A DNA stretch of 64,000 nt, taken from the NCBI GenBank assembly GCA_018398815.1, contig CM031595.1:132087725-132151724 (forward strand), written 5' to 3'. The notes beneath the pieces are model-generated. The model ran no database searches. It had not been told where the DNA came from and was given only the letters and a program-made list of their open reading frames with translations. Of the stretch, positions 23,986-36,311 are shown in pieces; the stretch's first letter is position 1, and every line of letters starts with the position of its first letter. The DNA is from Conus ventricosus (lineage: Eukaryota > Mollusca > Gastropoda > Neogastropoda > Conidae). The translations under genes and the position numbers were made by a program.

Positions 23986-24630
23986 AACTGGTTGCTGTTA
24001 GTCTCTATCTAACCACATGTTCTGCAATGAAGCAATGCTTAAAATCCCTCGTTAGTCCTGTTGCGGGTTAGCCCGTGAATCCGAGCAGCATGCCGTTTGT
24101 GCTATTCCTCGTGTTGCACAAAAGTCATAGCCTGAAAGTTTATTATGCTGGATATTTTTATGTATCTGTGCAAGTTCCTGGCTTAGGTGACTACGATTAC
24201 AAACAAACAAACAAAAAGTGGGTAACTTTAAGGAAATGGTTCACCGTCCCCGTCCCCAATTGTCATTGCCCTTGACAGGTCCAGATGATCACAAACTTGA
24301 TTTCAAGTCCTGATCTAAATCTAACGAGAGACTGCACACCCTGAAAATGACAGAGACAAAGAAAGACCAAGATCAAGTAAATAAAACAAACACAAGCAAG
24401 ATTTTTTAAATTGCTATTTATTTCCCCTACATAATTTGGGATTATTTATTTACATTTTTTTCTTTCTTTTCCTTTTTAGAATTTTCAATCACCCTTTATT
24501 TTTAACTTAATCAACACAAAAGTTATGAGAGAACGTGTTACATGGAAGCTCATAAATGAGCTTTAGAGAAATAAAAGAACAACATAATGAATGGAACTAA
24601 CCCATCAAAAACTATTTCAAAGGTGTCGGC

Positions 24631-24812
24631 GTTGACGGTTCCGAGTTATGTGTGTGACTATCTGTTGACGGTTCCGAGTTATGTGTGTGACTATGTGTGT
24701 GTGTGTGTGTGTGGTGACGGCGAGTGGTGTGGCTGGATATACATTTGTGTGTTCATGTCAATTTTAGTACTGCGTGTACAATGTTTAAAATGCGCGCGCG
24801 CGCGCGCGCGTG
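24631..24812. repeat. 33 bp tandem duplication, GT array and CG array
   Basis: Two 33 bp units start 'gttgacggttccgagttatg' at 24,631 and 24,664. A GT array follows (about 24,692-24,713), and a CG array lies at about 24,792-24,811. Confidence 0.85.
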
Positions 24813-24839
24813 TGATAGTGTCCTGTGCAAGCTGCACGT

Positions 24840-27800
24840 GAATGAAACAAAACAAGTCACGAAGTGTGCAACATGTTAAAACTTCAGATTTATGTTACAA
24901 TTCAGCACAACAAAAGTGACCTCTGAGAGAATCTTCTTTACAAGAAAATAGGATCAGTCAGAACTCGGGTAGAGTGGGGAAAAGAGGACACAACAAACCA
25001 GACTGCAGGAAAAAAAAAAAAAAAAAAAAAAGAACGGACAGAAAAGTACAGCAGTACAACACTCATCAGCGCCGGTAGTACTGTTGTGAACCCACGGAAT
25101 GCCAGTTTTACTCAACACATGAACTACAACTTAACCATAAATAATCATGACTAGACAAACAAGAACACCGGATGTCGGCCAAAGGCTGAGAGATGCTGTA
25201 AAATGAAAAAAAACAACAACACGAAACATAAAGACACAGACGTAGAGATGCTGACCCAGCTATTAGGTTGTCACGCCTCCATCCGACTCGGACTTCCACC
25301 ATGACAGAAAGAAAATGATCACATAACGATTTGTACATAGACACACATAGGGCAATTCTGACGTGGTGTAATTCAACGTGATGAGATATGTACACACAGA
25401 ACTGTGTCAAGGCTGCAGTCACTGTGAACTGGCCGTCAAAGTTTTGGACATGTTTCACCTTATCCATTGTTTATGGGTAAATTGTCGGTGCCCCCTTTCA
25501 CGTGATCGCTGTTCACCCGAGTTTTCCTTTCAGGCTGTCTTGGACACCCGAGTCTCTCCGTGCCGATCACTACGCACTCCACACAGATCTCGATTACACC
25601 TTTGGACAATGTTCCTTTTCCTTTGCAGCTCCCATTCCATATTATGTCTGGAATTTTCCAACACGTGAAATTGATATATAGGCGTACTGTCAAAAATCTT
25701 TCTTTATAACAACGCTAAACATTTAACCTGTCAAGGCTATATTACCAGTTCTAAACCACCTAACCTTTCTTTCTTTTTTTCTACTTGTCCCGCTGTTTGA
25801 AAAACTTTTTTTTTTTAAAGAAAAAAAAGAAAAGAAAAAAAACGAAAATCACATCTAAATGATGCTGATTGTGTGTGAATGTGTCATCACAATTTTTCCC
25901 GTTCTATGCAATGAAGTGTGCGTCCACAAAGAAAAGATACATTAAGAAAGGAGCACTGTAACTAGGTGAAACATGATGCTCAAAGATCTTAGACAAAGCC
26001 CAATGACACAGGCTCTCACGCACTAAAAGACCCTCAAGGAATATGCCATCACGTGTACGCAATGCTGGTCTGAATGGAGTAGGATCTTTGCACCGACGAT
26101 GGTGTTTGGATAGGGTACACTCAAGATGAGTCAACAAACAAATGGAAATGAATGTTTCAAAGTGACTGCAGCTTTGACACAATGTTTGCCGTGCATACTG
26201 GTGTCATACTTTCCTGGAATAAAGTCAGGAACACAACCAGACATAATTCCACATGTCAATAACTAACGATACAGGATACTTTTACATATGTACAATAACG
26301 CAACATTGATGAATAATGAACATACTGTTACTATTATATTCAAGTACATAATTTCATGTCATGACTATTGAGACATTCATCTGTACACATGGAGTATCAC
26401 AGACACACATCCCCTTTTATTTTCTAACACCTTTCAGCATTTTGGCACTGCCTACTTGGACATACAGTTCAGAGGGTGGGGAGGAGAAGGGTCTGTGGGA
26501 GGAGTTGGGGGGTCTGTGTATGGCATGGCATAACAAAGATGGGACAACATGGGTTCAGAATACAACAGACAACTTAACTGTGCTGTCCGCTGCAATCTTA
26601 TTGCAAATCAATAAAATTCGTCATTCAACAGCAGACTGAAACGTTCAAGCCAGCATGTCAGTCTGTCTGGCGGTTGGTTTTTTTTTTTTGTTTTTTTTTT
26701 TATTTTTATCTTCAGTTAAAGTGATATACAGAGTACGTACCCCTAAGACTTTCAACATCATGGTTACATAAAAAGGAATTTCCTCTGATTCTGACTAAAG
26801 TGATTTACAGCACAGTCGACCACAAGGTGCCATATTAGAGCGGTCATCTCGTCAGAGCCAATTCCTTTTGCAGAAGATAAAAAAAAAATCCTCATAACGA
26901 GATTTTCTGAAACACATGAAGCATGTTTACAAGTATTTCTTCCATAAAATCTGAAAAAAAATTCACCTTTCCATTTCTGAGACTGAAGTCTTACAAAGAT
27001 CCACAAATGCATTTTCCTCAGTTAGCTGGTAAAATTGTAAAGAAAAATGCCTTTAACTGCAATTACCTTCTGCAAACCTGAAACTGTCAGAACTAACAGG
27101 TGAAAATAAAGTATGCTAAAGCAGTTCATCTAATCCGAAGTCTTTACAGAAAAAAAGAAAAAGAAAAAGAAAAAAAACAATGACCTTTTCTCCTACTCTT
27201 GGGTCAAAATCAGTCTCAAATGATTTTGACACTCTAAATGCACAACCTCCAAGTTATCTGTATGTTGAAACATGTTTCTTGACATTGTGACCCTGAATTA
27301 AGGCCGAGATTGGAATAACTTCTGATTGTTCAATAAAACGTAAAATTACATAATCACAGGATATCACAACATTGAAATTACATAATCACAGGATATCACT
27401 GCTCTGAAAATGATTCTGCATTTTGCTTGTAATCTCTATCCACAGAGAGATAGATAAGACACACCCAACATGTCTACTAATGTTTCGAATTAAAGGAATC
27501 TTCATGCTTAAAGTACTGAACAAAGACAATAAGCAAGCCATGATTTACTGTCGCCAACTTTGGGGCAAACTCCGTGCATCAGTGTAGCTGATAAAACCAT
27601 GAAAACACACATATCCACAGAAAAGTAAAACTGAATCAATACGAGGCAACGATTTCTTCACATTACTTTTCTTTAATCAAAAGGGGGAAAAAAAAGTCCT
27701 CAATTCAACCGAGAGAAAAGTTTAAATATGGAGATTCAAAAACTGGATTTCCTGACAGTGTGATATTCAAATTTTGAGAAGCTGTATACCTATAACAAAG

Positions 27801-28942
27801 GGGAAGCTGACAAGAGAGCAATTTTTTTAAAGTAAATAAACAAGTAATGAATAAAAAGTTGTTTTTTTAAAAAATGCATTGACAAATCAACTCTACAACT
27901 TCAAGGACAAAATCAGCTGTCAGAAATGGTAGGACTGAGCACACACACAAAAACAGAAGTTAGCAAAACGAAGATCGCTTTCAAAGGCAACCTTTTCATC
28001 ACAGTCGAATCTGTTCACCAATAAACACACTGCCCCATTTCAAGTGCCACCGGGACGCTTCATTATGGACGTAGTCCATCCACAAACTGTTAACAGCTAA
28101 ATCACAACTTCACTCTATCGATGAATACATATCTGATGAGGACGACCAAGCTGCTGGAAAGAGGAATGTCAGAGCGCTTCCTCTGATGTTTCTATGGTCT
28201 GGAACGTGCACACCTCTTTTCAAGTAACAGGAAATAGACACTGTTACCTACGAGTTTACTGTGTGCTCATGTATGGGTGGCAGTGAAAGGAAATGGGAAT
28301 GTTTATAAGATCAGAAACAAATGTTCAAATCAAATCATAAAACAAACTGTAATGTTCATCCCTTCGGTAAATAACAATGATAACATAAACCACAAATATT
28401 CATAAATGCTGAAAGCATAATTCTGAAAATAAAACAGAAATATAACCATAACGTTAAGTCCAGTCTGTTGTTATTTTCTTATCACTATCTTCTTTTTCTA
28501 TTATGTAAACAATGACACAAATTATTGCAACTATATGTAAATATGACATCGTAACTGCTGTAGCGGTTCTGCTGTGTCTTTAAACAACTTAAATACATGA
28601 CCCACGCGTACTTGCACACAGACATGTGCATACATCATGAATGCATACACATGCATGCAGACAATCCATACATTATGTTAATTACATGTATTAAGATTAC
28701 ATTTCGTTTCCAGTCGACTAGATCAACAACATGACTTAAACGGGCCATTCTGTATCTCAATGGCCACACCCAATGAAAAAAACAACAAAAAACACGATAA
28801 GATGTGACCTCTTTTTATAACTATCCAATCAATAAGTCTACTACTACTGGGTTGCTATATACCATTGGGTAAAAGAATAGATAATACATCTTCCACACTT
28901 TTTGCCTTTGAAATATATCATGATGTCCACTACTACTGCTGA

Positions 28943-29011
<69 letters not shown>

Positions 29012-30131
29012 GTTGACTGACCATTCACATGGCCTTAGGTGTAATATAAGTTGTAAAAGGGATATACAGTGCTCATCAGCTCCTTTAAATTCTCGAATCT
29101 TGAATAAATCCATGCTTTCATTGCATCTTCATGCCTTCTCACCTCTTCTTCCACCTTTCTAATCTTCATTCCTCACCTCATATTCACCGCTTTGTTCATT
29201 TAATCCTCTGTTCTACTCCTTCCCTTCGTTAATCCTCCTCTTGCCATATTTGTCACAGCAAAACACCCTCAAGGTCTTGAAATCTGTTACGATTTTCCTC
29301 TCTAAAAATGACTTATTTGATTCATAAGAGAATTGTTAGAGTGGATTGTGAGCTATTGAGGTGACACTGTGTCACAAGCCACTTAACTCTATGCATTTCT
29401 GATTCAACAGAGGTATGCGTGGCTGACCACCCTCTGTTGTATCGTCATCAGCAAAGATGTCACCAAATACACACCTGGGGAACTGTATCACCTTGACTTG
29501 TGCAAGTGGGTGCAGATGGCCTATCAGAGTGGTTCCACAGCAGCCACTACGACGGTATGCTTAGGAAGTGTAATGGAATGTCATCACAAACACCTCCATA
29601 TTTATACAATTTCTCATGAAAACAGCTCGTGTGTTACTCTTTTCTTACAAAAAAAAATTGATCATACACACCATATGTTCCACGTCTTAACTCCGTTTGA
29701 TTACTTACATGCATTTATAATAAATCTGTGTTGTACAATATACAAACACAAAGAGTACAACGGCCCCTTTGCTAATTAAATTTTATGGAATCAAGTCCAG
29801 CTCTATCTATGCTACTGAAATCATGTAATCATTCACAACACCCGTAGGTAGTGGAGTATCATAATTACACTGTTACCAGCACTTACTCATGAGGCCTTTG
29901 CCAGTAGATCCCACGGTGAAGAGGAGTTTGGAGGAGGGTATGGATGGATTAGAGCCTATGTCTTCACCTTGACCGCTTAAAACATAATTCTTCTGACAGG
30001 ACTACACACCATTAACAGAATTTAAAAGCAAAGAAAAAGAAAAGACCAACAGCTTGGTGGTAATTCCTTCAAAGCGCAAGCGTTTTGTGGTGGTTGCACC
30101 CAATACCCTCTCCCACCCTTCCATGGAACAG
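24840..30131 (-). other. AT-rich, repeat-poor region, possible long 3' UTR
   Basis: Over 5 kb with few microsatellites (only a GT array at about 28,947-29,012) and no long coding frame. This contrasts with the region to the left. It lies directly downstream of the terminal exon candidate at 30,132-30,264 on the minus strand. Many TTTATT words (AATAAA on the minus strand) occur, for example near 24,410-24,450. A long 3' untranslated region is plausible. A 25 bp phrase is duplicated at about 27,343-27,367 and 27,375-27,399. Confidence 0.35.
29412..29553 (+). other. Exon-like segment, weak
   Basis: A 142 bp segment is bounded by 'attcaacag' on the left and 'gtatgc' on the right. Its plus-strand frame is open throughout, and a minus-strand frame is also open. 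There is no recognised domain. It may be a true exon, part of a dispersed repeat, or chance. Confidence 0.2.
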
Positions 30132-30264
30132 CTAGATGTCCCAGCTGAAGAGATGGTGCTTGACCAGCATGTCCTTGACACCATCCCTGAAGGGTCGGAA
30201 GGTGTCTGGCTGCTTGGGCAGCTCCCAGTCCCGGGACAGATTGAAGGAGAACTGGCCCATCAGT
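30132..30264 (-). CDS. 3'-terminal exon candidate A of an unidentified host gene
   Basis: A 133 bp minus-strand segment starts after a good acceptor ('tatttgcag') and ends in a TAG stop. It encodes about 44 residues ending '[14 protein letters not shown]', preceded by '[14 protein letters not shown]'. The same length, phase and ending pattern occur at 52,456-52,588, and a damaged version at 34,240-34,374. Conservation of 'HHLFSW' across three copies argues for real coding sequence. I do not recognise the protein family. No donor site should follow, consistent with a last exon. Confidence 0.65.
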
Positions 30265-30787
30265 CTGCAAATATCCGGGGCATGGCAATTGGGCTCAGAT
30301 TCACTTTTGCCTTGGGTAATGCAATGTCTCATAAATAAGTGGGAACTCTTTTCACAAACCCAGCAGCCTTTACTCCCTCAGACTAAGCGATTTGTGTTTA
30401 CGGTGACAAATCTATATTTCATTTACCTGACAGATTAAAAAAAAAGGAAGGTGTACATATAGCTTAATCTTCACCTCTCTAAAGCCACTGCTATATTAGA
30501 CTCCCGTGAAAGGAAAATCACTCTGACTCAATGAACAAGACAAGCATAATCTACACATTCCTATCACCACAAATTTTGTTGCTGGGTTTTTTTTGTTTTG
30601 TTTTTTTTTTTTGTTTTTTTTTTTACATTAATAACAACAGCAACAGAAACAATATACCATTCTTTTACATCAGCAGAAGCAGTACCTTATCAACTTGGAT
30701 GTTAACTGCAGCCAAATTGAATGTTACTCTGTATCTGAGCATAACACTTTGCAAAAAGTTGTCAATAATACTTTACAAAAAGTTGTC

Positions 30788-30827
<40 letters not shown>

Positions 30828-31555
30828 CCCCAATGGTATTGCAACTCATCAACCCCTGGGGCCAACACACGTTTGAAAGAAGAACAACACAGTATGTTAT
30901 TTATATTTGCCACCAGTTGTCAATTTCAAAGGTTTGATAACTATTTGAACAGAAAATCAAAACAGTCAATCAAATCCCTTATGAACAAAAATAATGATTA
31001 CCTCAAAAAAGCTCCTTACAATTCAGCTATACAGCAATTTAACCAACCTACTTACGATTATATATTCTCTTTAGAATACAAAACATATATGGATATTTGG
31101 AGAGTAACTGGCACATTTGCTTACCACTTCCATTTACATACAACTCTCAAAATCTCAGAATCAACATCTGTCAATTCACAAAGACAAATATAACATGCAG
31201 ATATTCCCAACACAGCAAGTTTTTGTTTTCATGAACTTATCTTCAATATAGAAGCAAAACAAACATTAAAGTATTGAAAGGCCACTGTACATATTGCGGA
31301 ATGAAATCATCTGCGTAGCTAAGCGATTAAAATTGCACCAAGAATGACTCACCTCTGAATGAAAAATATCTACACAGGTCTCCTAAGATTCTTTATGTTA
31401 CAGTTTATTAATAACACTATCCATTTAAAGTATGACAATCCCAAACGTTCATTTCAACGTCTTATAATCACTGATGACATGATGATGGCAATACCATCAC
31501 TGAAGAACAGTATGATGGATTCCTACAAAGGCAGAACTTTTTAACCTAAGTACCC
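30265..31555. other. AT-rich non-coding region with GT array
   Basis: A T-rich segment at about 30,585-30,625 and a GT array at about 30,793-30,826. A plus-strand frame of 220 codons (30,531-31,193) passes through both. It is judged non-coding because a third of it is poly-Phe and Val-Cys repeat. Confidence 0.45.
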
Positions 31556-31559
31556 TCTG

Positions 31560-32640
31560 CAAACCTGGCACCAGAGGGAATTCTATCACATCTTCATAGA
31601 CTTCAAGATAGGGTTCAACAGGATCTGGTATGAGATACTACTGGTTACAATGAAGAAATTTAACATCAGCAGAAGCTTATGACCATCCAGCAGTTGCACT
31701 CCAAAGCGACATGTGCAGTGCACTTAAGGGTGCTACAAGTGAATGGTTCCACACTTCAGAGTCAGCTGTCTGGGCCGCCTTCTGTCTCCCTCACTTTTCA
31801 ACACATTCCTGGAATGCATCATGACCGATTCACATGAACATCACATTTGTACTGGAGGAAGAATCATCACAGATCTTCGATTTGCAGACTACATCGATGG
31901 CCTGGCAGTGAACAAGAACTCACCAAGCTTGTTGAACAACTAGATGAAACAACAAGTTATGGCATCCAAATTGGCGCCAAGAAGACCTAGCTTAAGGCTG
32001 ACCATAACCTCACCATCAATACTGATTTAACTGTCCATGATCAGAACCTAGAATGTTCACCAATGCATGTACCTGGGATCCATCATTAGTGGTAAAGGGT
32101 CCAAATCATAAGGGCAGCAAAGACAACCACACCACTATCCATATTAAAGCCTAATATGGAAGGAAGCAGAAGAACACTTCTATGAACCACAAGATCTGGC
32201 TCCTGTAGGCATGCCAGACATGGACCCTCACAGAGTAAGCCAAGAATATGAGATGCAACTCCAGTCCAAGATACTAAACATCAAATACACTGTTCACATA
32301 ATCAATCAACAAGTGCATCAAACTATCAGGTAGCGCTCAGGACGTCTGAATACCTACTGAGGTAACTCAAGAAAAGAAAATCATGTTGGTATGGCCATGT
32401 AACAAGACCCCATGGCGTTGCTCAAACAATCCTCCAGGGAACTGTTGAAGAAGGGAGACAAGGGGAAGACAGGAAAAAAAATATGATGGACCGACAACGT
32501 TGCAGAGTGGGCAGGAAAAATGTTTGCAGACTAAGTCCTTGGCACACAGCCCACAGAACTGGAAGAACTTAGTGTACTACTCCTCAATGTGCTGTCCCAA
32601 TGATTCCCCTTGGAGGTAAGGAAGAAAAGAAGATAATTAA
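31560..32640 (+). pseudogene. Degenerate non-LTR retrotransposon reverse transcriptase
   Basis: A plus-strand remnant, stop-ridden except for 31,743-31,943. It contains a 'LLSPSLFNTFLE' block (finger/palm motif that follows GxxQG), then 'LRFADYIDGLAV' at the catalytic position. There Asp-Asp has become Asp-Tyr. Downstream a 'WPCNKTPW' / 'GRQEKK' area near 32,385-32,490 matches the C-terminal region of RTE/CR1-like elements that precedes the 3' end. No endonuclease is seen. Old, inactive copy. Confidence 0.6.
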
Positions 32641-34239
32641 ATGCATGCCCCCTCCCCTCCCCATCAAATCTATGTGGACAAACATCTCATGCCATAAAAA
32701 TGAGAAAATAATAAATCAAAATAAAACAAAATAACACTTTGCATCCCTTCTTTTAACAAACAACAATCATGTACAATAAAGCAAAAATGTCTGCACAGAA
32801 GTCATCACACAGCAAATTATATAAACAAAATGCAAAAGTTACATTCATCCACCCTCACTCCCCACATGACACTTGCATGGATGAAAACAACCACAACAAG
32901 CACAGTTAAAACACAAACATGCTCACAACAGAAAACAACAATGAAAACAAACTGGCTGTCACATGTAAATGTGGGACATTAGAATACAGGGGGATGACTA
33001 GAACACTGTTCCGATGATTGTATGGAAACTGTGAGGTCTATGATTCTCTGTGACCATCCATGCAGGATCAACAAAGTCATGCAACAAAATCAAAGGTGAA
33101 CATATTGTACTCAAAATGAGGGAGGGAAAAGGCTACTATCATATTAAGATCAACTTGAAACAACAGTGAAATGTATATACATGCTAAGCTTCCCACATAG
33201 ATCATTTAGCACACAACAATGAATGATATGTAATCTTGTCACCACAGTTTCTAAAATACTCTCATTATTTTCCTGATAAAACTGAAACATGTCATGAAAC
33301 AGTTAGAGGCAATTTAACATAACAAAGAAAATCAAAAACAATTGTTGAAACAAATGATGAAAAAAAGAAAGCATCATAACTTTTACGACACTTCCTTCTC
33401 TGGAAATTTCAATCACTTGGAAGTCAATGTATAAGTTCATGTACTGGTAAAACACTGTCAACATGTTATCACAATCAGTAATATTTTCATTTCTTAATCA
33501 TTTTTCATTCCTGTTCCCACATGAATAAATGGTGTGTGTGTGTGAGAGAGAGTGTGTGTGTGTGTGTGTAGGGTTTAAGGGGTAGCTGGGTGGCAGATAC
33601 TGTTGTCACTGTTCATGCATGTGAGCGTATGTACATATGTGAGCACAAAAATCATTATGATTAGTACAATACCTGAACTACCGATAATAAACCAAACTGG
33701 GAAGCATGAGAACTTGGCCTTGATTAAGATTATCAACAGTTTTATGAGAACATTGACGCAATAACTTCCTCATTCTTTTCTTATAAATGGTAACCACTTT
33801 GATCCCCACCCCACCCCCACCCCCCCTTTTTATCTTTTATTTTTTACTTTTAATCCAAGTTGCAAGATGATCCAAACCTGTTTCCACACCATTTCTCTCT
33901 TGCAATTAACATAAACAAATATATCTAATTTCACTTGCAGACCACTTCTCTCATTACTAAAACAATAACAGATTCAAAACCAGTGCAAGATTCTCGAGAT
34001 GAAAAAAAAATATCCTAAATAACAAATACAGAATAAGACTAGCTTATGCTGGCCAACTCACGTTCAAACATGGAAAACACTTAGCAGCTTCGATGAAGTC
34101 TGGTACACGCAAAAACACTTTTGAGTTTTGGCCGAGCTTGGCGTACAAACAGCCCTACACTGTAACTTTAACAAAGTCCATAAATCAAATAAACGAAACA
34201 AAGGGAAGGCAAGGCTGCCTGGCCGACATGGCCTTTTGT
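32641..34239. other. AT-rich non-coding region
   Basis: No gene or RNA feature recognised. A small GT/GA array lies at 33,533-33,568 and a C-rich patch at about 33,805-33,825. The composition resembles intron sequence. Confidence 0.45.
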
Positions 34240-34374
34240 CTACAAGTCCCAGCTGAAGAGGTGGTGAGTGATGAGCATGTCGCGAACGCCCTGCCGCAGT
34301 TTGTCTGAGCGCATCACACGCTTCTGGGCAGCTCCCAGTTACAGGAGAGGTGAAAGGCAAAGGAGGCCAGCAGT
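34240..34374 (-). pseudogene. 3'-terminal exon candidate B, frameshifted
   Basis: This is homologous to exon candidates A and C. It follows an acceptor 'tgattccag' and reads 'LLASFAFHLSCNWELP'. The original frame then meets TGA, and the similarity continues in another frame with 'RDMLITHHLFSWDL' and a TAG stop. Its length is 135 bp instead of 133, so two bases were gained or one lost near 34,305. It may be a decayed tandem copy or carry a sequence error. It lies 204 bp from the left end of the Polinton-type element. Confidence 0.6.
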
Positions 34375-34578
34375 CTGGAATCAGGCCACAGCAGAACCAC
34401 ATACAACTCACAACACCACATGCAACAATGACATCCACCACCACCACCACACAAGAAAGATCACGTGGCAACACAAGCACAAGCTGTGCACATCCAACAT
34501 TATCATTTTTTTAAAAAAGAAGAAAAAGAAAGGGGAAAAAAAAGCACAAAAATTTTATAATGCAGAAAGGTCACAGTA

Positions 34579-34669
34579 AGAGAACTATAAAATGCCGCTT
34601 TTAACTCACTTTCGCCCTCAACCAGTTTTCGGGTGAAAGTGACCTAAAAGCGGCATTTTATAGTTCTCT
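34579..34669 (+). repeat. Left terminal 91 nt hairpin
   Basis: Two 39-base arms pair with three mismatches around a 13-base loop. Arm one begins 'agagaactataaaatgccgc' and arm two is its inverse ending 'cattttatagttctct'. The same fold occurs at the right end. Such self-complementary ends may act in replication or integrase recognition (inference). Confidence 0.9.
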
Positions 34670-34770
34670 GACAAGTAAGACTTCAATAACCAAAAAATAA
34701 CGATTATCTACAAACAAACATACTGTGTAGGGTTATCCGTTTTCAATACTAATTTACTAAACTTTTCAGA
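34579..34770 (+). repeat. Left terminal inverted repeat
   Basis: It matches the reverse complement of 49,058-49,248 over its whole length. Differences are about three substitutions and one indel in an A run near 34,697. It contains the last 20 codons and stop of the ATPase gene (stop 34,708-34,710). Confidence 0.95.
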
Positions 34771-35322
34771 TTTTAGTTTTTGCTTAATCCTATGTTTTTC
34801 CTGATCATTTTCAATAACATCATTTTCACGCAAACATTCATCAAATGCATCTCTGTCTTTCATGTGAAATAAAACTACAGTCTTTAACTGTTCTCTAAAG
34901 TCTTTTAAAACCGAGTTATATTTTTGACATAAAATCCACACACTTATCCCAGCATGTCTTCCACTGAAAGCTAGTTTTGACAAAGTGTTTCTCTTTTTAA
35001 CTATGTCTCTTTCTGCTGAACAGTCATCTATAATAAATAGCGTTTGCGTTCCTTCAAACAATATAAAAAAGCGTTCTAAACACTCACTTAGTTTATTGCT
35101 GGGATTAACTAAAAATATGTTATCATCAGTCCATATAAACCTTCTATCATGATATGCTTTGTTCCATTTAAGTGTGGGGCAGAAAATCACAATATGATCA
35201 AAATTATAACGATAAACTGTTTGTAACAGGTCGAGGATAAATATTGTTTTTCCACAACCAGTTTGTCCACAAATTAATGAACAATGAGGGTTTTTGTCAT
35301 AAAGTTTAACTGCTCCATAGTT
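34708..35322 (-). pseudogene. A32/FtsK-like genome-packaging ATPase
   Basis: The minus frame is open for 205 codons. It carries a Walker A 'GQTGCGKT' (near 35,255-35,280) and a Walker B 'TLFIIDD' (near 35,025-35,050), typical of the small HerA/FtsK/A32 ATPases that pump DNA into capsids of Polintons and related viruses. In this frame a TAA lies just upstream, and the only nearby ATG (35,316-35,318) is in another frame. The first codons are therefore broken by one base, or the true start is non-standard. The C-terminus lies in the terminal repeat. It follows the 35,335 gene by 12 bases, in the same direction. The catalytic core appears intact. Confidence 0.85.
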
Positions 35323-35334
35323 TTATAACAGAAC

Positions 35335-36191
35335 TTAATCTAATCCAGTTATTGTTTTTATCATGCTCTCTGTCAAAACTTGTTCAGTATAATAAAATCC
35401 TATAAGGTCTAAATGTGTAAGATTAATCCAATTCAGTTCTGTAAGATTGTTTCTATTTAGACTAATATTGATTTTGTTGCTTGTTGTTATGACCTTAATA
35501 TCCTCACCATTGTGAAGAATGACGACGGTAACTTTAAGTTTTTCAACGTCTAAGTTTTGCCAGCTAATTAGAATTCCTTTTAGAAGGACGTCACTAACGC
35601 CCACAACCCCATCCCTCCCCTTATCTTTTAAGACAGAAATTTCAAATATCATTGTGAACGCATCTCCTAATTTCATTTGCGGAATGAACTGTAATTTTGT
35701 AGAAGCATCTTTTAAAACCGTTTCTCTTCTGTGGAGGATGTACTGTTTTTTCCCATACGGCGTTATTTCAATTTCTTTCCGACTATTGTCGTCCGGCATA
35801 AGACTTATGTGTAAAGGGCCAGAGTTGAATGCTTTTCTGAAACTTTTTTGACGGCTAAAAAATGTAAATGGGCTTATGAATTCAAATTTTATTTCCCATT
35901 CTAAATATGGTTCTAAATGCCATTTAAGGTCAGGTTTTCGAACTATTTTATATTCATACTGGCCAACATTATTTGCTTCTAGATTGCGCAGCTGTTCTAG
36001 TTTAGGAAACTTTTTGTTGTCGCCAACCTCTTTGCGTTTATAATCGCCATCTTTAGTGTACTCAAAACCATCAAAGTGCCTATTTCACCATTCTGTTCAA
36101 AGTCCACAACGTCTGCAAGGTCTTTTAATTCTAAAGTTATACATCTCACAGGCGCTAATGTAACTCCGGATTCTTCTGGTCCACGCGACAT
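35335..36191 (-). pseudogene. Element gene of ~285 codons with one frameshift, possible structural protein
   Basis: It starts at the ATG at 36,191 ('MSRGPEESG'). The frame then shifts near 36,060 and runs open to the stop at 35,335. The composition is beta-rich with alternating hydrophobic residues ('KLKVTVVILHNGEDIKVITT'). It has no signal peptide or membrane segment. Its position next to the ATPase and a second beta-rich gene suggests a capsid component, perhaps a penton-like jelly-roll protein. I do not recognise a specific family, and the function is inference. Confidence 0.5.
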
Positions 36192-36311
36192 TTTTAGTAC
36201 AGCTTATTATTTTATTTCCAAAACAATGTGTAGGTTATCGCATTTCACAACTTTTCCTGCTTTGTCTTTGATTTTATATTAAATGATCCAACCCTCCCAC
36301 AAACTAATCTT

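Noticed and set aside
30531..31193. 220-codon plus-strand frame
   Set aside because: It contains poly-Phe from T runs and Val-Cys repeats from a GT array. No homology is recognisable, and no splice or start context supports it.
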